A stretch of DNA of 9,885 nt, from contig JAUVET010000035.1 of assembly GCA_030594665.1 (NCBI GenBank), positions 1 to 9,885 on the forward strand. The letters are read 5' to 3'. The notes beneath the pieces were generated by a model. The model ran no database searches and was not told the DNA's origin. It saw nothing but the letters and a program-made list of their open reading frames with translations. The position numbers and the translations under genes are program-made. The DNA comes from Methanosarcinaceae archaeon (GTDB taxonomy: Archaea; Halobacteriota; Methanosarcinia; Methanosarcinales; Methanosarcinaceae). Positions 1 through 4,745 of this stretch are shown here, piece after piece (within the stretch, counting starts at the first letter, position 1; each line of letters begins with the position of its first letter).

Positions 1-254
1 TCCATACCGCGAATTCGTTTTTCTGTTTCTTTTGCAATGTCTTTGGCTTGTTCCTTTGTGATTGCAGGCTTACCATAGAACTGCTCGCTGAGTACGGTCT
101 CCTTAATAAGTTGCTCAACAACTACATTTCGATCCCAGTCAACCATGTGCCCATCTGTTGTGCGCACCTTGGGCATGGTCGAGATCGATTGCCCGTCAAG
201 TGTTTTTTGCACAGCATGATGCTCTGTGAATGGATCATTGTCCTTCTTGCTCAT
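1..254 (-). CDS. nrdD: Anaerobic (class III) ribonucleoside-triphosphate reductase, N-terminal part only
   Basis: The first 84 residues are visible and the rest lies beyond base 1. Residues about 28-84 look like an ATP-cone: VRTTDGHMVDWDR, then a V/I-rich helix and a K/E-rich helix. The ATP-cone is the allosteric nucleotide-binding module at the N-terminus of ribonucleotide reductases, which reduce NTPs to dNTPs. The ATG at 254-252 is preceded by GGAGAGGG with a short spacer, a good ribosome binding site. The gene lies 59 bp downstream of a small redoxin on the same strand, probably as an operon. In methanogens, class III reductase is known to receive electrons through a glutaredoxin-like NrdH, so the context favours nrdD. 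Class II reductase (nrdJ) also begins with an ATP-cone and cannot be excluded, because the catalytic glycyl-radical part is not in the window. Confidence 0.75.
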   Translation of the reverse strand, partial: MSKKDNDPFTEHHAVQKTLDGQSISTMPKVRTTDGHMVDWDRNVVVEQLIKETVLSEQFYGKPAITKEQAKDIAKETEKRIRGM

Positions 255-313
255 ATTACCCTCTCCTTGTTTATGATCTATAATTTACAATTTACAATTT
301 TTAAATTGAATAG

Positions 314-568
314 TTACAATATATCACTCAGTGCGTCAAGGTTCACGTCTTCTCCGTTGAAAAGTTCATCATATTCCAAAAATTTATCATCACCGATCTG
401 TAAAACCGGAGCTGTTACCGTAAATACACCATTTACCCGTAATTCTGTCAATGACTCCGGTGTGGACATATCTGCCACGTCAAAAGATACATTGTTTGAT
501 TTCAATACCTTTTTTAGTTGCTCACATTTCGGGCAAGTTTGGGTTGTGTATACTATGATTCCAGACAT
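314..568 (-). CDS. Glutaredoxin-like NrdH-type redoxin
   Basis: This is an 84-residue thioredoxin-fold protein. IIVYTTQTCPKCEQLKK near the N-terminus is a beta strand followed by the redox-active CPKC motif. TAPVLQIGD further on carries the conserved cis-Pro loop. The C-terminus is acidic. Size and motif fit NrdH or glutaredoxin-like proteins. I place the start at the ATG at 568-566 (MSGIIVYTT), because AGGTG lies six bases upstream; the upstream in-frame GTG at 577 overlaps that binding site and would add only three residues. The gene is directly upstream of nrdD on the same strand, so its likely job is to reduce the disulfide formed in NrdD during each turnover. In Methanosarcina the corresponding redoxin is recharged by a ferredoxin-dependent disulfide reductase, which is not seen here. 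Confidence 0.8.
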   Translation of the reverse strand: MSGIIVYTTQTCPKCEQLKKVLKSNNVSFDVADMSTPESLTELRVNGVFTVTAPVLQIGDDKFLEYDELFNGEDVNLDALSDIL

Positions 569-626
569 TATTTGCACCTTTTAGTTAAATAAATCATTTT
601 TAGAATAATCAAGCCACAGGAGGAGG

Positions 627-665
627 GGCGGCAGGGCATAGTCTGATAAAACATGCCCGGGCGCC
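627..665. promoter_or_regulatory. GC-rich nested dyad in the leader of the redoxin-nrdD operon
   Basis: GGCG (627-630) pairs with CGCC (662-665), and inside it GGGCAT (634-639) pairs with ATGCCC (653-658) around a 13-nt loop. The island is clearly more GC-rich than the flanking AT-rich DNA. It lies about 60-95 bp upstream of the redoxin start, downstream of a weak minus-strand TATA-like box (about 695-704), so it could be a 5' leader structure. A protein operator is equally possible. I do not recognise a known riboswitch. Confidence 0.3.
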
Positions 666-772
666 ATTGTGTATAACTTTGATACAATCCCCTGATTATA
701 AATTACATAATACATTTGGAGTTAATATAACTTTTCAATTCCACTTTTGAATACCATTTTTTTATATGTATA

Positions 773-834
773 ATCAGATATGATAACAAATACTGAGTAA
801 ATTCCAATTATCATTATCAGATATGGTAACAAAT
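773..834. repeat. Two 19-bp near-identical repeats, each an imperfect dyad, upstream of radB
   Basis: ATCAGATATGATAACAAAT (773-791) and ATCAGATATGGTAACAAAT (816-834) differ at one base and lie 43 bp apart, about four helical turns, on the same face. Each begins with a 16-bp imperfect dyad: TAATCA-GATA-TGATAA in copy one and TTATCA-GATA-TGGTAA in copy two. This is the look of tandem sites for a dimeric helix-turn-helix regulator. They lie in the divergent control region between the redoxin-nrdD operon and radB and could act on either. TTTATATG at 761-768 and TGTATATC at 851-858 (preceded by a purine-rich BRE-like CAAAAGA) are candidate radB TATA boxes. Confidence 0.5.
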
Positions 835-895
835 TTAAATTGCCAAAAGATGTATATCCTAAACTCCATTATAACAGATAACTCCAGAACACGAG

Positions 896-1579
896 GTGTA
901 CAATATAAACTCACAATTGCCATCCGGATGCCAGCCACTTGACGAACTTCTTGGAGGCGGATTTGAAACAGGAGTCGTAACCCAGATATTCGGGGAAGCC
1001 GGTAGCGGAAAAACCAATATCTGCATTCAGCTTGCCGTTGAATGTGTAAAACACGGCAAGAAGGTTGTTTTTATAGATACTGAAAGTCTCTCACCTGACA
1101 GGTTCAGGCAGATCGCAGGCGAAAATGCAAAAGAGATAGCGCAGCAAATTATTATTTTTGAACCTCACAATTTTGAAGAACAATATGCTGCCGTAAAAGA
1201 GATCGAAAAAATTGCTAGCGAGAACATCGGGCTTGTCATCGTTGATTCTGCGACCGCATACTATAGATTCGAACTGGATGATGAAAATTCAAGTATCAGG
1301 ACCCGCCGCGAACTTTCCAACCAGATCGGTTTGCTACACATCCTTGCACGCAAACATAACATGATAGTTGTAATTACAAATCAGGTGTACACCGACATCG
1401 GTTCAGGCACATTCAAACCGATCGGCGGAAGCGGTCTTGAACACATATCAAAAGCCATAATCCAACTTGAACGCACAGAAAATGGTGCCGGCGTAAGATG
1501 TGCAAAACTGTGGAAACACCGATCACGCCCCGAAGGCGAAACATGTAAATTTACTATAACCGCTAACGGTGTCAGTTAA
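896..1579 (+). CDS. radB: RadB, archaeal RecA/Rad51-family recombination protein
   Basis: This 227-residue protein is close to the usual RadB length and, like RadB, lacks the N-terminal helix-hairpin-helix domain of RadA. The RecA-fold ATPase core is visible: Walker A GEAGSGKT at residues 33-40, Walker B GLVIVD at 112-117, and a late glycine-rich segment PIGGSGLEHIS preceding the final beta strands. The N-terminal PSGCQPLDELLGGGFETG is the classic RadA/RadB lead-in to the P-loop. RadB is a RadA paralogue that binds ssDNA, hydrolyses ATP weakly and is thought to modulate recombination and Holliday-junction processing in the nucleoid. The start is a GTG at 896; no ATG is available nearby and the ribosome binding site is poor. 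BRE/TATA-like sequence near 843-858 would give a leader of only about 15-20 nt. It is divergent from the redoxin-nrdD operon. Confidence 0.9.
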   Translation: MYNINSQLPSGCQPLDELLGGGFETGVVTQIFGEAGSGKTNICIQLAVECVKHGKKVVFIDTESLSPDRFRQIAGENAKEIAQQIIIFEPHNFEEQYAAVKEIEKIASENIGLVIVDSATAYYRFELDDENSSIRTRRELSNQIGLLHILARKHNMIVVITNQVYTDIGSGTFKPIGGSGLEHISKAIIQLERTENGAGVRCAKLWKHRSRPEGETCKFTITANGVS

Positions 1580-1731
1580 GAAATTGAACTATTGTATAGT
1601 CAACCCTACAATATCGCTATATGTAAATGGTCAAGGCGGATGCTAAAAACGTCGCGATCACACGCGCGCGGAGAACCGGATATAACCTTCAGCGCATCGC
1701 TGTGGTCAGTTCCGGAACCGCATGATACCAC
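1580..1731. other. Spacer after radB with an unassigned coding-like stretch
   Basis: Between radB and the antitoxin remnant there is a small hairpin, ACTAT-TGT-ATAGT (1588-1600), and then a markedly more GC-rich block (about 1630-1720). That block is open on both strands. A plus-strand frame of 32 codons runs from the ATG at 1627 to TGA at 1723-1725 and has a protein-like sequence (ITRARRTGYNLQRIAVVSSG). It is preceded directly by an in-frame TAA. On the minus strand the frame following the antitoxin stop stays open for about 41 codons. I recognise neither product. It may be the remnant of a broken gene. Confidence 0.3.
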
Positions 1732-1942
1732 TCATACAATCGGATATTTCCGAACACTTTTCAAAACATCGAATCCCTTGATAAAATCGAATTCATCGAC
1801 ATTCAATGGGATTCCGATTTCCTGCAATTTATGCAAAAAATCCCTTTCCGGCATATCAGCAATCTCTGCGGCTTTACCAATGGATATTTCCTTTTCAGTG
1901 TATTTTCGCACAGCTTTTCTCAACTTATATTCTCGTATATAG
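1732..1942 (-). pseudogene. UPF0175-family antitoxin-like gene, 3' part, cut off by the IS110 element
   Basis: The frame ends at a TGA at 1734-1732 and encodes the C-terminal 69 residues of a UPF0175-like protein. It has KLRKAVRKYTEKEISIGKAAEIADMPERDFLHKL, the helix-turn-helix typical of this family, and a short conserved tail with IGIPL. UPF0175 proteins are putative DNA-binding antitoxins usually encoded beside DUF3368/PIN-like toxins. Upstream of the tyrosine codon at 1941-1939 the family similarity stops and the frame runs 13 codons into the left end of the IS110 element, giving a spurious hybrid N-terminus beginning at the ATG at 1980. The missing N-terminal part is at 3570-3682, and both parts have exactly matching phase. 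Confidence 0.75.
1937..1942. repeat. Left copy of the 6-bp IS110 core, ATATAG
   Basis: ATATAG is present here and again at 3570-3575. The bases on either side differ between the two copies. The outer flanks join to restore a continuous antitoxin reading frame, so one copy belongs to the original target and the other marks the element boundary. IS110 recombinases exchange DNA at short matched cores and do not use long inverted repeats. Confidence 0.7.
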
Positions 1943-1969
1943 GATAAGTGCACCCGCTGTTTATATGGG

Positions 1970-2175
1970 TGTTTCAACATTCTTGTTGAACGTAGGCTGA
2001 GAGAGGTAGGCTAATATTCTTACGGCATTGTCCGGCAAACAAAGACTACCACCCTCGCTCCTGCGACTCTCCGGCAATTTAACATGTTACAGCCCTGACT
2101 TAACAGGTGTCTGGCTATTGCTCACGAGATTACGGTTCGTGGAGAGCGAGGGAATATTTGGTACTCAGCCTATTA
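1970..2175 (+). ncRNA. Candidate bridge (guide) RNA of the IS110 element
   Basis: IS110 elements such as IS621 make a roughly 177-nt bridge RNA from the non-coding end upstream of the transposase. It starts with a stem-loop and then has two loops that pair with target and donor DNA. This region fits that plan. A 5' hairpin TTCAACA-TTCT-TGTTGAA lies at 1973-1990. A long-range stem joins TAGGCTGA (1993-2000) to TCAGCCTA (2165-2172). Nested inside are AATATT (2013-2018) with AATATT (2153-2158) and CCCTCGCTC (2052-2060) with GAGCGAGGG (2144-2152). A small inner hairpin CACGA/TCGTG (2123-2127/2137-2141) presents the loop GATTACGGT. TCCGGCAA is repeated at 2031-2038 and 2070-2077. No separate gene explains the structure. 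Exact RNA ends are a guess. Confidence 0.6.
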
Positions 2176-2195
2176 AACAATTGTGGGCTAAAAAT

Positions 2196-3392
2196 ATGTA
2201 TTTGAACATTGGAATAGACATTGCCAAAAATATGCATGAAGTATGCATTGTAGACGATAGTGGTGAGCAGATTGGAAAATTCATGAAACTCAAGAACTCC
2301 AGAAAAAGTTTAAGAAAATTCATGGACAAGATCGAGTCACTTTCCGAAGAACTAAATGCAAAACCAAGAATCGGACTTGAAGCCACAGGGATATACTGGT
2401 ATTCACTGTACAGTGAGCTGTCCAAGCATTACGATATTCAGATATACAATCCATCTCAAATAAATGGATTTAGATCTGTGAATGTCAGGTTTTCTCACAA
2501 CGACAAAATCGATTCGAAGACGATTGCAAATATGCTCCGATTCGGAGAAGCTCCTAAAACTGACTACAGTGATAAGCAAAGACTTGATCTTAGGGAATAT
2601 TGCAGGTTCCATCTTAAATTGACATCTATGAAGACTAACTTGAAGAAACGCTTTAGACGGAACCTGCATCTAACATTTCCAGGCTATGATGAAGTTTTCA
2701 AAGATGTGTTCACAAAGACATCGAGAGGGATACTCACTCAATCTCCTACACCAGAGGATATACTTGAGATGGGAGCGGAAAACCTCCGTGAGCTGATGAA
2801 GGAACTAAGCAGAAACCACATTGATCCAGACAAAGCCAATAAACTGATAGAGAAGGCTAAGGATACGATTCCTTCCGAGATCATAAAAGAGTCTACCGTC
2901 TTTGAACTTCAGATGTTACTTGAGTTAATAGAAACTCTGGAAAAACAGGTGGCAGAGGTGGAATCTAAAATACTATCTATATGGAATTGTGTGAAAGATC
3001 AATATTACACACAAACAATTGATGGTATTAGTGATATTAGAGCGGCAACAATTTGTGCCGAGATGGGAAATATTGAAAACTTCTCACATCCTGACAAGAT
3101 TGTCGCGTTTGCAGGCCTGAATCCGAAAGTAAAACAGTCTGGAAACAAAGAAATTGTAGGTGGACCAAATAAGAGAGGTTCAAAGACATTGAGATGGGCA
3201 TTGGGCTGGGCCGTACAGGAAGCTAAAAGGAGCAATCCGGTCATAGGTTCATGTTTTCAAAAAAAACTGGATGAGGGGAAGCATTACAATACTGCAAGAT
3301 GTGCTGCAGCGAAGAAACTTATCAAAATTATCTGGTCAGTTGAGAGAAATAAAGTGCCGTTCCAGATTCCACATCACTTCCCATCTTCTTAA
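2196..3392 (+). CDS. IS110-family transposase (RNA-guided DEDD/Ser recombinase)
   Basis: The 398-residue protein has the two IS110 domains. The N-terminal RuvC-like DEDD domain shows GIDIAK (Asp8), GLEATGIYW (Glu62) and NDKIDSKTIA (Asp103 and Asp106), with the same D-x-x-D spacing as IS621. A middle helical region about residues 185-265 is probably coiled coil. The C-terminal Transposase_20 domain begins near IDGISDIRAATICAEMG and contains FAGLNPKVKQSGNK, where Ser315 is the expected nucleophile. The enzyme excises the element as a circle and inserts it at sites chosen by the bridge RNA. I use the ATG at 2196: family similarity begins exactly there. The frame stays open 168 bp upstream from 2028, but those codons lie in the structured RNA region and have no protein-like character. 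Confidence 0.92.
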   Translation: MYLNIGIDIAKNMHEVCIVDDSGEQIGKFMKLKNSRKSLRKFMDKIESLSEELNAKPRIGLEATGIYWYSLYSELSKHYDIQIYNPSQINGFRSVNVRFSHNDKIDSKTIANMLRFGEAPKTDYSDKQRLDLREYCRFHLKLTSMKTNLKKRFRRNLHLTFPGYDEVFKDVFTKTSRGILTQSPTPEDILEMGAENLRELMKELSRNHIDPDKANKLIEKAKDTIPSEIIKESTVFELQMLLELIETLEKQVAEVESKILSIWNCVKDQYYTQTIDGISDIRAATICAEMGNIENFSHPDKIVAFAGLNPKVKQSGNKEIVGGPNKRGSKTLRWALGWAVQEAKRSNPVIGSCFQKKLDEGKHYNTARCAAAKKLIKIIWSVERNKVPFQIPHHFPSS

Positions 3393-3420
3393 GAAAAATA
3401 CGAAGCATACGAGGCGAGGA

Positions 3421-3446
3421 CGACACCCCCCGTAGTGGGGGTGTCG
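3421..3446. repeat. Perfect 10-bp-stem hairpin in the IS110 right end (first)
   Basis: CGACACCCCC (3421-3430) pairs perfectly with GGGGGTGTCG (3437-3446) around the six-base loop CGTAGT. It lies 28 bp after the transposase stop. It could end transposase transcription, shield the element from read-through, or be a protein recognition site in the right end. No U-tract follows, so an ordinary archaeal terminator is doubtful. Confidence 0.6.
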
Positions 3447-3474
3447 CCCGCAGATGAGTAAATCGACAGGGGGT

Positions 3475-3500
3475 AAGGGGGGCAGCGAAATGCCCCCCTT
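3475..3500. repeat. Perfect 10-bp-stem hairpin in the IS110 right end (second)
   Basis: AAGGGGGGCA (3475-3484) pairs perfectly with TGCCCCCCTT (3491-3500) around the six-base loop GCGAAA. Together with the hairpin at 3421-3446 it makes a pair of matched stem and loop length whose polarity is reversed: the first has C on its 5' arm, the second has G. The 5' arm of one could therefore pair with the 5' arm of the other, giving alternative folds. Confidence 0.6.
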
Positions 3501-3569
3501 GATTAGTTAGCGGAAGCTGTAGTTGTTTTGTGAAATATGCTGAAGATAATTTTATATAACATGTCTTTA

Positions 3570-3575
3570 ATATAG
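3570..3575. repeat. Right copy of the 6-bp IS110 core, ATATAG
   Basis: This copy is preceded by the element's right end (CATGTCTTTA) and followed by antitoxin coding sequence (TTTACGGTGAAG, read on the plus strand). It matches 1937-1942 exactly. The joined empty site would read TCTCGT-ATATAG-TTTACGG. Confidence 0.7.
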
Positions 3576-3682
3576 TTTACGGTGAAGCTATGGATTACAT
3601 CTTCTTTAGTGCTTGATGCATCTTGTGCAATTTCCTGCAACCATTTGACATAATCATTTTCAATATTGACACTTATTTCCAT
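3570..3682 (-). pseudogene. UPF0175-family antitoxin-like gene, 5' part, cut off by the IS110 element
   Basis: The frame starts at the ATG at 3682-3680, with GAGGT six bases upstream as a good ribosome binding site. Its first residues, MEISVNIENDYVKWLQEIAQ, followed by SSTKEDVIHSFTVN, resemble a ribbon-helix-helix-like N-terminus as seen in UPF0175 proteins. Similarity ends at codons 36-38 (Asn-Tyr-Ile), where the ATATAG core lies. Past this point the frame reads into the element and stops after 59 codons in all. Joining codon 36 to the tyrosine codon at 1941 gives an uninterrupted protein of 105 residues, a normal length for the family. The first ten bases overlap the end of the PIN-like remnant upstream, so the two were probably translated as a coupled toxin-antitoxin pair. 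Confidence 0.7.
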
Positions 3683-3954
3683 CCAATAACCTCTTGCGCT
3701 TTGTCAATTATATCATCTCTAAACGAAATTCTCATTTTTTCCAATATTGCGTGGGCTTGCTTTTTGTCGAGATGTTGTATTAAGTATGCATCTACAACTA
3801 TGTGTACAGATGATATAAATTTTATTCCGACCCTCTCCATTACCCCATACACTTTTACATAATCCAGTAGCACAATAGATGAGTGTAATACGGCAAGAGG
3901 CGAAACATATTGTGTGGTTATTTTGTAGAAAATTATGTCATATAATCTATCCCT
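3673..3954 (-). pseudogene. PIN-like (DUF3368-type) toxin, C-terminal remnant
   Basis: The open frame follows a TGA at 3957-3955 and ends at TAA 3675-3673. About 85 residues are readable. SSIVLLD, then VMERVGIKFISSVHIVVDA and an EKMRISFRDDIIDKA tail resemble the last strands and helices of PIN-domain ribonucleases of the DUF3368 type, in which a short LLDD stretch is followed by a variable linker and GIKVIGTLGIL. A full PIN protein is about 130-160 residues. The N-terminal half with the first catalytic Asp is missing, and the gene stops short 36 bp from the end of trmI. The only usable starts are a GTG at 3873 and later codons. It overlaps the antitoxin start by 10 bp. The family call rests on pattern similarity and the neighbour; a degraded unrelated protein is possible. 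Confidence 0.45.
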
Positions 3955-3992
3955 TCATGACTCGACACTTGAAAAATAACGTGAAACTACCC

Positions 3993-4745
3993 TCACATTC
4001 TTGCGACAGTAATAAAGCCAGTATGACCCACACGTGTTGTTGCCGGACGCGTGCCCCTTTCGGAAAATGATATCTCACGCTCAATATTTTCAATGGTAAC
4101 AACATCCACAAAACCAACCTCTGCCATTCTTTCACGGATCTCTTTTGTCTGCTCAATAAATGGGGAATAAGTTACAACGAATCCACCCGGATGCAGCACT
4201 TTCCTGACATTTAAAACAACATCCTTCGAATCAATTGTATCAAGTGTCACGACATCAAATTTCTCATCAAGGGTCGCGATCTCATCCACGATATTACCAC
4301 AGCGAACTTCAACATTATCAAGACCTGCACGTTCCATGTTCTTGCGCGCAACAATAACAAATTCATCCCGGATCTCATAACTAACAACACGTTTTGCGAT
4401 CGATCCAAGATACATAGCAAGGATCCCCGAACCCGTGCCGGCATCCAGAACCGAATCCTCTTTGTTCAGGCCCGTGTACGCAATTACAGAACCAATATCC
4501 TTTGGCATCATTGGCGCACCTGTGCGTTTGGCATATTTGAAAAAATCAGGCATGCGTGGTTTCCGGATCACAAACTCCTGCCCCATGTGGGAGATTATCG
4601 TATCCCCAATTTCTTTTTGCAACATCTCTTCCAGATCAATGATACCAAAATCAGTATGGAACTTTTCTTTCGATACAATGATAATAAACTCGCGTAACTT
4701 GCCCTTATGTTCCGCCCTTAACAGAACTGATTCTCCCAGTCTCAT
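3993..4745 (-). CDS. trmI: tRNA (adenine-N1)-methyltransferase TrmI, archaeal type
   Basis: This 250-residue protein is of normal TrmI length. The N-terminal beta domain (about 1-65) leads to PKDIGSVIAYTGL and then the Rossmann-fold SAM site: motif I VLDAGTGSGILA (99-110), the acidic end of strand two in VVSYEIRDE (120-128), and VVTLDTID (165-172), where Asp169 lies at the position of the catalytic aspartate. The C-terminal RPATTRVGHTGFITVAR is the family signature. TrmI uses S-adenosylmethionine to make 1-methyladenosine at position 58, and in archaea also at 57, in the T-loop of tRNAs; it acts as a tetramer. Its ATG overlaps the TGA of the upstream HD-domain gene in an ATGA, so the two are translationally coupled and share the promoter at about 6608-6617. 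Confidence 0.9.
   Translation of the reverse strand: MRLGESVLLRAEHKGKLREFIIIVSKEKFHTDFGIIDLEEMLQKEIGDTIISHMGQEFVIRKPRMPDFFKYAKRTGAPMMPKDIGSVIAYTGLNKEDSVLDAGTGSGILAMYLGSIAKRVVSYEIRDEFVIVARKNMERAGLDNVEVRCGNIVDEIATLDEKFDVVTLDTIDSKDVVLNVRKVLHPGGFVVTYSPFIEQTKEIRERMAEVGFVDVVTIENIEREISFSERGTRPATTRVGHTGFITVARM

Larger units (their letters stand above)
1943..3575 (+). mobile_element. Complete IS110-family insertion sequence, about 1.63 kb
   Basis: The limits come from rejoining the interrupted antitoxin gene: element body 1943-3569 plus one ATATAG core. The element has a 253-nt left non-coding end rich in secondary structure, a single 398-codon DEDD transposase gene, and a 177-nt right end with two strong hairpins. 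The long structured 5' end is the arrangement of the IS110 subgroup; the IS1111 subgroup has its guide RNA region 3' of the gene. There are no terminal inverted repeats, as expected. The transposase is open and all catalytic residues are present, so the element may still be active. It is transcribed opposite to the gene it interrupts. Confidence 0.8.

Noticed and set aside
48..584. Long plus-strand ORF across the redoxin and nrdD start
   Set aside because: It is antisense to two well-supported minus-strand genes and its translation has no family features.
1588..1600. Hairpin after radB as a transcription terminator
   Set aside because: The stem is five A/T-rich base pairs with no T-run after it, too weak to call.
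1630..1720. GC-rich block after radB as a tRNA or other RNA gene
   Set aside because: I could not form a cloverleaf or find a proper T-arm; GTTCCGGAAC is only a short palindrome.
1806..2000. Plus-strand ORF over the antitoxin 3' part and IS left end
   Set aside because: It is a shadow of the antitoxin frame that runs across the insertion junction and cannot be an ancestral gene.
2028..2195. In-frame 56-codon N-terminal extension of the transposase
   Set aside because: IS110 family similarity begins exactly at the ATG at 2196, and the upstream codons lie in the base-paired RNA region.
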